Positions 1 to 6,410 of a stretch of DNA of 6,456 nt are shown here, piece by piece. The stretch is from Clostridia bacterium (GTDB lineage: Bacteria > Bacillota > Clostridia > UBA1381). Positions within the stretch are counted from its first letter, which is position 1; every line of letters begins with the position of its first letter. The translations under genes were made by a program, and so were the position numbers. The stretch spans positions 1 through 6,456 of the forward strand of contig JAFQNU010000062.1 in NCBI GenBank assembly GCA_017420825.1. Direction: 5' to 3'. The notes under the pieces were generated by a model. That model saw only the letters and a program-made list of their open reading frames with translations, was not told the origin of the DNA and made no database searches.

Positions 1-1059
1 AAACATGATGCTACGATAAATATATTACACGTATCCGACATGCAGTTTGGCGGAAAAATATCTCAGTCCGCAGATTTTGATGTTGATACAATATATGAAT
101 TTTTACAAAAAAATTTCTGCTTGCCACATATTGTAATGATTTCGGGAGATATAGCACAAAGTGGTCATTTTGGCGAATATCAAGATGCATTAAAGTGGTT
201 TGATAATTTAAAAAAGCAATTATTTAAAGAGGATAATGCAAAAAATCGATTTGTAATTACTCCGGGAAATCATGATGCTGATTTTAATTTGTTTGGTGGA
301 TTCTCTCTGAAGTATGATTTCAAAAATTCAGCTTTTGAACCATTTGGTAATTTTGTTGATGTTGGAAATGGCAGATATTTAAAATACAAAAAAAGTGATG
401 TACCTAAACATATAATTGATGAAGTTGTTTACAATAATTTTTCTCGATTTGCCTATGAATTGACAGAAGACGAACGATGGCTATTAAATTCTAATCACTA
501 TAACTTGGTAATAAGCAATTATGAGAATATAGGAATTCGTATTATTTCTGTAAATTCTAACTCTAATATTTCGCCGGTTGATGAGGAGACGAAAGATGCA
601 TTGTTTTCTCATAGAGGAGCGGGGATAGATGTTGAATCATGCCAAAGGCTCAAGGATAGTTTAAATGAAGATAAACTGTTTACAATAGTTTTATCTCATT
701 TAGGACCTAATGACTTGGGAAAAGATAGTGAGAATACTGTAATATGGGACCAGGTTCGTAATTTTTTAGATTCAATAAAGTGTGATTTATGGTTGTGTGG
801 TCATACACATCAACTAAAAGCAAAAACAATTGATGACGATGATGCACGATATATTTCAGAGAAACCATATGCATATTCTGGTTCTTTGAGGTTAAATCCA
901 TCTTCGTTGCCTGAAGATGCACATAGAGGATTTAATGTCATTCAGTTAAGTCGTGTAAATGGAGAGGTATCAAAGATTAATGTAAAGCAATGTGAAATTA
1001 TTAAAAATAATATAAGGATTAAAAATGACAAGCAGTTCTTATGTAATCTGAATGATTAA
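1..1059 (+). CDS. Calcineurin-like metallophosphoesterase, 5' end missing
   Basis: A dimetal phosphoesterase of the calcineurin-like superfamily, which hydrolyses phosphomonoesters or phosphodiesters with two bound metal ions; the substrate cannot be told from sequence. The frame is open from base 1, so the gene starts left of the window. The ATG at base 40 is not the start, because it falls inside the first metal motif. Counting codons from base 1 (352 visible residues), the motifs are VSDMQFG (D13, Q15), SGDIAQSG (G49-D50), PGNHDAD (N90-H91-D92), LSHLG (H233) and CGHTHQ (H268, H270), in the family order and spacing. The usual D-x-H of motif I is D-x-Q here. About 60-70 residues follow the last motif; they are beta-rich, with no recognised extra domain. 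No transmembrane segment is visible, so it is probably cytosolic. The gene is clearly richer in A+T than the genes to the right. Family assignment is firm; role unknown. Confidence 0.9.
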   Translation, partial: KHDATINILHVSDMQFGGKISQSADFDVDTIYEFLQKNFCLPHIVMISGDIAQSGHFGEYQDALKWFDNLKKQLFKEDNAKNRFVITPGNHDADFNLFGGFSLKYDFKNSAFEPFGNFVDVGNGRYLKYKKSDVPKHIIDEVVYNNFSRFAYELTEDERWLLNSNHYNLVISNYENIGIRIISVNSNSNISPVDEETKDALFSHRGAGIDVESCQRLKDSLNEDKLFTIVLSHLGPNDLGKDSENTVIWDQVRNFLDSIKCDLWLCGHTHQLKAKTIDDDDARYISEKPYAYSGSLRLNPSSLPEDAHRGFNVIQLSRVNGEVSKINVKQCEIIKNNIRIKNDKQFLCNLND

Positions 1060-1539
1060 TTATATTTTAGGTTGTATGTATTGCGAATGTTAAACAATAA
1101 GTAACTAATAAAATCAGTAAAAATAACAATTTAGATAATGAATTAAAAAAATCGGGTATAAATGCGAATTTGTTTAACTTAAAGATTACATTTATTACTG
1201 ATTGTTTTAATAGGGGAATGGGCTAAATTAATTTAATAAGAATTATTTTCTGTAACATAGTTATGAATGAGATTTGATATCATAATGATGAATAGTAGCT
1301 AAAAGGGAAATTTATAATTTAATTCTTGAGATTTTCAAAATGAGTTCTATTCGCTAAAAATGAAATAGACATAATGATTAATAAATCAGGTATAAAAATA
1401 TGTCAGACGTGTTTTATAAAATAGAAATTGATATCAAATATTTCTCATTTATATATGTTTCTGTAATGTTTGTTGAATTGGAACTTTTCGCTCATAAAAA
1501 ATGTATAACAATTGACAATGGCTGCTGTGATGTAGTAAC

Positions 1540-1570
1540 ATATACAATAGTTTGTTATACAATTGTATAT
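1540..1570. repeat. Palindrome with an extra half-site, possible operator
   Basis: TATACAATTGTATA at 1556-1569 is a perfect 14-base palindrome. A further direct copy of its left half, TATACAAT, lies at 1541-1548, so 1540-1548 and 1562-1570 also form a 9-base inverted repeat. The cluster lies about 45 bases upstream of the ferritin -10 hexamer, a position where a regulator could bind. It does not match the Fur or PerR consensus boxes as I know them. The half-site resembles the TACAATT arms of OhrR-type operators, but the spacing differs. In DNA this rich in A+T such a palindrome can arise by chance. Confidence 0.3.
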
Positions 1571-1587
1571 ATTTTATGTCTAATCGT

Positions 1588-1619
1588 TTGGCATCTAAAT
1601 TGTTCACTGATTCTATAAT
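1588..1619 (+). promoter_or_regulatory. Candidate sigma-A promoter of the ferritin gene
   Basis: A perfect TATAAT at 1614-1619 lies about 40 bases before the ferritin ATG, giving an untranslated leader of roughly 30 bases. The best -35 match is TTGGCA at 1588-1593 (five of six), but the 20-base spacer is longer than the usual 17, so the promoter may be weak or need an activator. A second TTGACA at 1512-1517 has only a poor -10 (TAACAT) 18 bases downstream. Confidence 0.45.
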
Positions 1620-1657
1620 ATAAGTGGTAAATTATTTAGATAGAAAGGAAAATTAAA

Positions 1658-2170
1658 ATGATGGATAAAAAGGTAAGAGATTTAATTAATCAGCAGATTA
1701 ACAAAGAATTGTATTCTGCATATTTGTATCTGGATTTTTCGAATTACTTCGAGGAAAGAGGTTTAGATGGTTTTGCAAACTGGTATTACATTCAGGCTCA
1801 GGAGGAAAGAGACCACGCAATGCTATTCTACAAGTATTTACAGAATAATAATGAGAAGGTAACACTTGAAGCTATTGCAAAGCCTGATAAGGTTCTTGAC
1901 AGCGACATGACTGTTTTAAAAGCAGGCTTAGAGCATGAGGAATATGTTACATCGCTCATTAATGATATATATGCGGCAGCATATGATGTAAAGGATTTCA
2001 GGGCAATGCAGTTTTTAGATTGGTTTGTAAAGGAACAGGGTGAAGAGGAAACAAATGCAAATGACCTTATCACAAAAATGGAATTGTTCGGCTCAGACCC
2101 AAAGAGTCTTTATATGCTTAACTCAGAGCTTGCGACTCGTGTATATACAGCACCGTCGCTTGTATTATGA
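1658..2170 (+). CDS. ftnA: Non-haem bacterial ferritin (FtnA type)
   Basis: Iron-storage ferritin. The family forms a 24-subunit hollow shell in the cytoplasm that oxidises Fe(II) with O2 or H2O2 at a di-iron site and stores it as ferric mineral. The 170-residue length is normal. The ferroxidase ligands fall at the same residue numbers as in E. coli FtnA: E17, Y24, E50 and H53 (in QEERDH), E94, Q127 and E130; the third-site residues E49, E126 and E129 are also present. No haem-binding Met as in bacterioferritin is apparent. The start at 1658 is chosen because AGAAAGGA (1642-1649) sits 8 bases upstream; the next codon is also ATG (1661), which would leave an 11-base gap. It is transcribed alone from a nearby candidate promoter and ends at a strong hairpin 30 bases past the stop. 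Its stop codon overlaps the end of the convergent AraC-type gene. No Fur box is recognisable. Confidence 0.95.
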   Translation: MMDKKVRDLINQQINKELYSAYLYLDFSNYFEERGLDGFANWYYIQAQEERDHAMLFYKYLQNNNEKVTLEAIAKPDKVLDSDMTVLKAGLEHEEYVTSLINDIYAAAYDVKDFRAMQFLDWFVKEQGEEETNANDLITKMELFGSDPKSLYMLNSELATRVYTAPSLVL

Positions 2171-2944
2171 TAAATAGTTTTCCTGACAGGATTTACGATA
2201 GGAAACGGGTGTCATACCCGTTTCCTTTTTAAATACTTTATTAAGATACTGTTGACAACCGAAGCCTGATTTTTCTGCAACATCACTGATAGGAATTTCG
2301 CTGTTCCACAGGAGTTTTTTTGCATTTTCAATACGACAGTCTATGAGATATTTGTGTGGTGATATTCCTGTGGATTGTGTAAAAATATTGTGAAAATAAA
2401 TTTCGCTCAAATGAACGTGGTTGGCAATATCCTTAAGCTTTAATGGACTTTTAAACTCTGCTTCAATATATTTTTTTGCAGTAGATATAATCTCATAGTT
2501 TTTACCGCTACGGTACACAGGAATTTTGGCGTCAGACAAAACAACGTGTAGAAAAGAGAGAAGCTGACTGTGGAGCAGGAGAGAATTGCCCTGTTCATTT
2601 AACAGAGTCATTTCACTTATTTTGTTGTAAATCAATTTGGGGTGGCTGCTACAGAAATATTCGGGTGCCTCATAGAGACGTCTGGCTATTTCTCCCTCGA
2701 CACTGAACTTAACATACGCAGTATTGAATGGTAGCAGGCTGTGACGAACCTGTCCCGGTTTTGCAATTTGTACAAAATTCTTTTTTATTTCATAGCTTTG
2801 CATATCGGTAAAGGTGGTTTTTGCGTCCTGAAGATAAAATTCAATTTCAAATTGTGTTACACTGCGAGCGGGAGATACAGACAGATTTCCAAATTCACTG
2901 CAATCGCAAAAACCGCATGTTATGTTTGTGGGTAGAGTAAGCAT
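2165..2944 (-). CDS. AraC/XylS-family transcriptional regulator
   Basis: A 259-residue DNA-binding regulator. The C-terminal third holds the two helix-turn-helix units of the family. HTH1 is at about 168-193 (LKDIANHVHLS, then FTQSTGISPHKYL), and HTH2 at about 217-250 (PISDVAEKSGFG, then FKKETGMTPVSYR), the classic AraC signature. The N-terminal part, about residues 1-150, fits a cupin-like ligand-binding and dimerisation domain, as in sugar-responsive members, though its motifs are weak. It carries an unusual C-x2-C-x-C (C10, C13, C15). The start at 2944 is preceded by a modest GGTGA-type ribosome site (TGGTGATAAT). It is divergent, with a 115-base gap, from the DUF5107/TPR gene, which suggests it controls that gene and perhaps itself; the effector is unknown. 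Its 3' end overlaps the ferritin stop by 6 bases, and no terminator is visible beyond it. Family certain; target inferred. Confidence 0.93.
   Translation of the reverse strand: MLTLPTNITCGFCDCSEFGNLSVSPARSVTQFEIEFYLQDAKTTFTDMQSYEIKKNFVQIAKPGQVRHSLLPFNTAYVKFSVEGEIARRLYEAPEYFCSSHPKLIYNKISEMTLLNEQGNSLLLHSQLLSFLHVVLSDAKIPVYRSGKNYEIISTAKKYIEAEFKSPLKLKDIANHVHLSEIYFHNIFTQSTGISPHKYLIDCRIENAKKLLWNSEIPISDVAEKSGFGCQQYLNKVFKKETGMTPVSYRKSCQENYLS
2201..2230 (+). terminator. Intrinsic terminator of the ferritin gene, inside the convergent regulator gene
   Basis: GGAAACGGGT (2201-2210), a 5-base loop (2211-2215) and ACCCGTTTCC (2216-2225) form a perfect 10-base-pair stem, followed directly by five T (2226-2230). 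This is a textbook Rho-independent terminator for plus-strand transcripts, 30 bases after the ferritin stop. On the minus strand the same bases are codons 241-248 (ETGMTPVS) of the AraC-type regulator. There the hairpin is not followed by a T-run, so it should not stop the regulator's own transcript. Confidence 0.85.
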
Positions 2945-3059
2945 ATTATCACCATTTAAGTAAGATTTGTTAAAAAATAAGTAATATAAACCATATAAAA
3001 TTGCGTTATTTTAATGTATAATAACATAAAAAAGAATAAAAGTCAAGGAGTGTTATTAT
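2945..3059. promoter_or_regulatory. Divergent control region between AraC-type regulator and DUF5107 gene
   Basis: These 115 very A+T-rich bases must hold the promoters of both divergent genes. For the minus strand the best -10 is TATATT (bases 2988-2983), without a recognisable -35. ATATAAA occurs twice, at 2984-2990 and 2993-2999, a 9-base period that could be part of an operator, since AraC proteins often bind direct half-sites. The absence of good -35 elements in both directions would suit activator-dependent transcription, but low sequence complexity makes all of these calls tentative. Confidence 0.5.
3017..3022 (+). promoter_or_regulatory. Candidate -10 element of the DUF5107/TPR gene
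   Basis: A perfect TATAAT at 3017-3022, 38 bases before the ATG, would place the transcript start near 3029. At the proper distance upstream (around 2994-2999) there is only ATATAA-like sequence and no TTGACA match; TTGCGT at 3001-3006 is too close. A strong -10 with a missing -35 fits a promoter that needs an activator, here presumably the adjacent AraC-type protein. Confidence 0.45.
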
Positions 3060-3060
3060 A
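3017..3060. repeat. 10-base inverted repeat spanning the -10 and start-codon region
   Basis: TATAATAACA (3017-3026) and TGTTATTATA (3051-3060) are exact reverse complements separated by 24 bases. The left arm contains the -10 hexamer; the right arm fills the space between AAGGAG (3045-3050) and the ATG and includes its A. The left arm probably lies upstream of the transcript start, so an RNA hairpin is unlikely. If functional it would be a DNA-level operator. Its A+T-only character makes chance plausible. Confidence 0.3.
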
Positions 3061-6000
3061 TGAATAAGGTCAAGGCGGTTATAGGAAAAATCATTATACC
3101 CACATACCCTGAACCCCTGGCAGAAGAAATGCCGATGTTTGCAGAGAACAGGGTACATCAGAGAACGAGCGGAAGACCCTATCCGAATAAGGTGGTTATG
3201 GAGGTTGACCGTACCCATAAGGAGGATAAGGAATATACGCTTGTTACACTGGAAAATGAATATATCAGAATTGAAATTTTGCCCGAAATAGGGGGAAGAA
3301 TTTATTCTGCATATGATAAAACGGCAGGATATGATTTCTTTTATAAACAGCATGTTATAAAGCCTGCATTAATCGGAGTATTAGGCTCATGGATTTCAGG
3401 CGGGGTTGAATTTAACTGGCCATTTCATCACAGGGCATCAGGATTTATGCCATGTGATTTTGAGGTAGAGGAGCTTTCGGACGGCAGTGCAGTATGTCAT
3501 TTGTCAGAACATGACCCCATTGACCGAATGAAAGGAATGGTCAGTATTATACTAAGACCTCATGAAACAAGCTTTGAAACAAGAATGAGACTCTATAACA
3601 GAAATTCGGTGGAAAAGTCATTTTTATGGTGGGAAAATGCTGCAGTGCCTGTCAATGAAAATTATCAGATATTTTTTCCGCAAGATGTTTCCTATGTAAA
3701 TTTCCATTATTTAAAGTCAAGAACGACATATCCAATTGCAGGAAACGGTGTGTTTAACGGAATACCGATGGATACCGACAGAGATATTTCGTGGCATAAA
3801 AACACAAGACAGGCGACATCTTATTTTGCCTGTGCGTCTGATTTTGATTTTTTCGGGGGATATGACCATGGCAGAGAATGTGGAGTTGTACACATAGGAG
3901 ACCACCACATTTCGCCGGGTAAAAAAATGTTTACATGGGCTTATTGTCAGCTATCAAAATCATGGGAGAATGCGTTAACCGATACTGACGGAGAATATGC
4001 AGAGTTAATGGCAGGCTCATATTCTGATAATCAGCCAAATTTTTCATGGCTTGCACCATACGAAACAAAGGAATTTTCGCAGTATTGGTATCCGATAACC
4101 CAAATTGGTTCACCGAGTTTTGCTAATCTCAATTGTGCGTTTAAGATTGACAGGGAAAAGAATGTGTTTAAATTACAGACCACAAGAATTTATAAAAATG
4201 CAGTTATTAAAGTACATACAGACAGTGAGGTTTATTGTGAAGCTAAGAGTATGCTTACTCCTGATAATGTGTTTGTTTTTGACACAGGAATTTTGCCGGA
4301 ATATGTAACAGTTACAGTAGTTGCTGACGGAGACATCATTGCAGAGTACACAGAAAAGAATTATGATAAATTTAATATGCCTGATGTAATAACAGATATG
4401 CCGTCTGCAGCAGGAATGAACAGCGCAGAGGAGCTTTATCTTGCAGGAGTTCATGTAGACCAGTACCGTGATCCGGCAGTTTTGCCTGACAGCTATTGGC
4501 AAGAGGCATTGAAACGTAACATTAATCACATTCCCTCATTGATTGCTATGGCAAAATTTGAATTAAACCGTTATCGTCTTGATAGGGCTCAAAGATATGC
4601 CGAAAGAGCCATAGATGCTCTGACTTTATTTAATGAGAGACTTCAAAGCGGAGAGGCATATTATACAATGGGAAGAATTATGGAAGCAAAGAATGAAACA
4701 GACAAAGCATATAATTACTATTATAAAGCTTACTGGTCAGCAGATTGTGTGGCGAAAGCAATGACTCGTATTGCGGTTATAGACATTAAACGCAGGGATT
4801 ACAAAGAGGCTGTGCGTCATGCGGAAAATGCACTTGACTACGGTAGAAACAATAATTTGGCTTTGGCAAGCCTTGTTATAGCCAAAAAAGAACTTGGAGA
4901 AGATGCCCAACACATTGTAAACCAACAACTAATAAAAGACAAACTTGACCATATGATGAAATTTATTAACGGCGATAATAGCTTATATGAGTGTATGGAC
5001 AGCGATGCTGTACAGACCTGTCTCGACCTGGCATTTGATTTATCTGCTATGGGAAGATATAATGATGTGGTAAGACTTCTTTCGGGGTTGGAGGAACGCC
5101 GTCCTGACTGTCGCATAAAACCTCTTTATTACACTCTCGGATATTTTGAGTACAAAATAGGAGAAAATGGATTGGCAAGCTATGAAAAAGCAAAAAATGC
5201 AGAACTTGGCAAAAGTTATCCTGTTCGTTTTGAAGAAATTGAAGTTTTGAGTGATGTAATTTCCAAAACAGATGATAATGAGGCAAAAATGTTGTTAGGA
5301 TGTCTGTTATATAATAAAAATCAGTATGAGGAGGCTTCACATCTGTGGGAGGAATGTGGAGAGAATTATATTTCAAAAAGAAATCTTGCAGTTGCATATT
5401 TCAGTCATCTGAACAGACAAAAAGAAGCTCTTGAAATTATGAAATTAGTTTTAAACGAAAGACCGTCTGACGAACAGTTGCTATATGAAACCGTTGTGCT
5501 TATGGGTAAAATGAATATTGAGCCTATGGAGAAAATAAACCTTATAAATGCTCACAAAGTTACTCGTGATGATGTTCTTACCGAGCTTGCAAAGGCATAT
5601 AATCAGGCATTTTTGCCTGATAAAGCACTTGAAACACTTATGTCACATGATTTTGTGCCATGTGAGGGCGGAGAGCACGCAATTGCAGACCAATATATGT
5701 TTGCATATCTTGTAAAAGGTAAAATCGAGATTGAAAACGGAAACATCGAAATGGCTCTTGAATTGTTTAGAAAAGGTCAAAGCTTACCGCAATCACTCGG
5801 TGCAGGGATATGGAATCACTGTAAGCTGATACCGCTTAAATATCACGAGGCAATATGTCTTGAAAAAATCGGTAAAAAGCAGGAGGCAGATGCAATTTTT
5901 GATTATATCGCCAATGTTACAATTGAGTATTTCAGCAATATGCACTTAAAGGAGCTTCCGTATTGGCAGGCAAAGGCGTTTGAGCATTTGGGCGAACATA

Positions 6001-6275
6001 CAAAGGCGCAGCACCTTATCACAAAATATATGCGTGAATGGGATAAAATTCAGTATATTAAGGATAACGGATATTTCGGCACAACTCCGTTTTTCATATC
6101 CTTTGTTGATGAGCCGAAAAAGCTGAGACAGGCACAGTATTTGTATTTGACGGCACTTTGCAACGATTCTACACAAAATGATGTATATGCCAAAAACCTT
6201 ATGTCAGAAAGCGTTCAGTTAAACAGCGATAACCTGTTCGCTCTGTATTTTAACAAATTCGGATTTTTATATTAA
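3060..6275 (+). CDS. DUF5107 domain protein with C-terminal TPR repeats
   Basis: A 1071-residue protein without signal peptide or membrane segment, hence probably cytoplasmic. Residues about 40-350 match the DUF5107 type: LENEYIRIEILPEIGGRIYSA opens a beta-sandwich typical of galactose-mutarotase-like folds, followed by SGGVEFNWPFHHR (113-125) and LWWENAAVPV (189-198). A smaller beta-rich domain follows at about 356-432. From about 475 to 1060 it is helical with TPR-like repeats, for example 531-564, 566-598, 742-770, 774-803, 878-908 and 923-955. Conserved-looking acidic and aromatic residues (E117, W120, H123, H124, E193) are candidates for a sugar-binding or catalytic pocket; this is inference. 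The family is common in gut bacteria near carbohydrate genes, but I know no established reaction. The start is set by AAGGAG (3045-3050), 9 bases before the ATG. It is divergent from the AraC-type regulator and has no plus-strand operon partner in the window. The gene looks intact. Confidence 0.88.
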   Translation: MNKVKAVIGKIIIPTYPEPLAEEMPMFAENRVHQRTSGRPYPNKVVMEVDRTHKEDKEYTLVTLENEYIRIEILPEIGGRIYSAYDKTAGYDFFYKQHVIKPALIGVLGSWISGGVEFNWPFHHRASGFMPCDFEVEELSDGSAVCHLSEHDPIDRMKGMVSIILRPHETSFETRMRLYNRNSVEKSFLWWENAAVPVNENYQIFFPQDVSYVNFHYLKSRTTYPIAGNGVFNGIPMDTDRDISWHKNTRQATSYFACASDFDFFGGYDHGRECGVVHIGDHHISPGKKMFTWAYCQLSKSWENALTDTDGEYAELMAGSYSDNQPNFSWLAPYETKEFSQYWYPITQIGSPSFANLNCAFKIDREKNVFKLQTTRIYKNAVIKVHTDSEVYCEAKSMLTPDNVFVFDTGILPEYVTVTVVADGDIIAEYTEKNYDKFNMPDVITDMPSAAGMNSAEELYLAGVHVDQYRDPAVLPDSYWQEALKRNINHIPSLIAMAKFELNRYRLDRAQRYAERAIDALTLFNERLQSGEAYYTMGRIMEAKNETDKAYNYYYKAYWSADCVAKAMTRIAVIDIKRRDYKEAVRHAENALDYGRNNNLALASLVIAKKELGEDAQHIVNQQLIKDKLDHMMKFINGDNSLYECMDSDAVQTCLDLAFDLSAMGRYNDVVRLLSGLEERRPDCRIKPLYYTLGYFEYKIGENGLASYEKAKNAELGKSYPVRFEEIEVLSDVISKTDDNEAKMLLGCLLYNKNQYEEASHLWEECGENYISKRNLAVAYFSHLNRQKEALEIMKLVLNERPSDEQLLYETVVLMGKMNIEPMEKINLINAHKVTRDDVLTELAKAYNQAFLPDKALETLMSHDFVPCEGGEHAIADQYMFAYLVKGKIEIENGNIEMALELFRKGQSLPQSLGAGIWNHCKLIPLKYHEAICLEKIGKKQEADAIFDYIANVTIEYFSNMHLKELPYWQAKAFEHLGEHTKAQHLITKYMREWDKIQYIKDNGYFGTTPFFISFVDEPKKLRQAQYLYLTALCNDSTQNDVYAKNLMSESVQLNSDNLFALYFNKFGFLY

Positions 6276-6284
6276 AGAAAAAAT

Positions 6285-6336
6285 ATGGAGAGGGTGTTGC
6301 ATTAACAACACCCTCTCCATTCATATAAAATTTTTT
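6285..6336. terminator. Strong GC-rich hairpin after the DUF5107 gene
   Basis: ATGGAGAGGGTGTTG (6285-6299) pairs perfectly with CAACACCCTCTCCAT (6306-6320) around a 6-base loop, 10 bases after the gene's stop. On the plus strand the next bases are mixed and the T-run (6331-6336) begins only 10 bases past the stem, which is atypical. Read on the minus strand the stem is followed almost at once by ATTTTTTCTTT, a proper T-tract. The hairpin may therefore terminate in both directions, better on the minus strand. Confidence 0.7.
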
Positions 6337-6365
6337 AAAATACTTGATTTATCAAGTGTTTTTTT
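6337..6365 (+). terminator. A+T-rich second terminator hairpin
   Basis: AAAATACTTGA (6337-6347), loop TTTA, and TCAAGTGTTTT (6352-6362) form an 11-pair stem with one U-G wobble, within a T-run covering 6359-6365. It would back up the preceding hairpin for the DUF5107 transcript. The stem is weak in G+C, and the same bases carry the -35 of the next promoter, so this could instead be an operator palindrome. Confidence 0.5.
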
Positions 6366-6372
6366 GTATAAT
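6344..6372 (+). promoter_or_regulatory. Candidate sigma-A promoter of the mutL-like gene
   Basis: TTGATT (6344-6349) and a perfect TATAAT (6367-6372) are separated by exactly 17 bases; the T-run 6359-6365 lies in the spacer. Transcription would start near 6379, about 30 bases before the ATG at 6411. The -35 lies within ACTTGA-N4-TCAAGT (6342-6357), an inverted repeat placed as a repressor operator would be and loosely like MarR-family (FabT-type) sites. Confidence 0.65.
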
Positions 6373-6410
6373 AAAATAGAGTACATATTCAAAGCTTTGG
6401 AGGCTGGAAA

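Larger units (their letters stand above)
1060..1657. other. A+T-rich intergenic stretch without a convincing gene
   Basis: About 600 bases of very A+T-rich DNA (one 60-base line counted by hand had 13 G+C) with many stops in all frames. The only sizeable open frame, 1400-1618 on the plus strand, is a 72-codon reading rich in Ile, Val, Tyr and Cys with no Shine-Dalgarno sequence before its ATG and no recognisable family; I treat it as chance. No clear terminator follows the phosphoesterase stop. Short variants of AAATC(A/G)GGTATAAA occur near 1149 and 1383, too weak to call a repeat family. The right end holds a palindrome and the candidate ferritin promoter, listed separately. It may be decayed sequence at the edge of an accessory segment, but no gene remnant can be named. 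Confidence 0.6.

Noticed and set aside
1083..1203. Short inverted repeats after the phosphoesterase gene (GTTAAACA/TGTTTAAC; AATCAGTA/TACTGATT)
   Set aside because: The arms are only 8 bases, about 75-80 bases apart, with no T-run, so they do not make a terminator and are at chance level.
1274..1320. Possible Fur- or PerR-like sites (TGATATCA, TTATAATTTAATTC) upstream of ferritin
   Set aside because: Only one half of either consensus is matched, and they lie more than 300 bases from the ferritin start in A+T-rich sequence where such matches are expected.
1512..1541. TTGACA at 1512-1517 as the main ferritin -35
   Set aside because: No good -10 lies 16-18 bases downstream; the best is TAACAT, while a perfect TATAAT lies much closer to the gene at 1614.
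1400..1618. A 72-codon plus-strand open frame in the spacer before ferritin
   Set aside because: No ribosome binding site precedes it, its composition simply reflects A+T-rich DNA (Ile, Val, Tyr, Cys), no family is recognisable, and its 3' end overlaps the candidate ferritin -10.
3006..3353. A 115-codon minus-strand open frame crossing the divergent control region
   Set aside because: It overlaps the start of the DUF5107 gene, and the clear AAGGAG-ATG on the plus strand explains the region better.
4173..4529. A 118-codon minus-strand open frame
   Set aside because: It is antisense to the well-supported large gene, Cys/Ile-rich and without a family match or start signals.
5047..5397. A 116-codon minus-strand open frame
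   Set aside because: It lies fully inside the DUF5107/TPR gene, has no recognisable domain and has a His/Phe/Leu-rich composition typical of antisense shadow frames.
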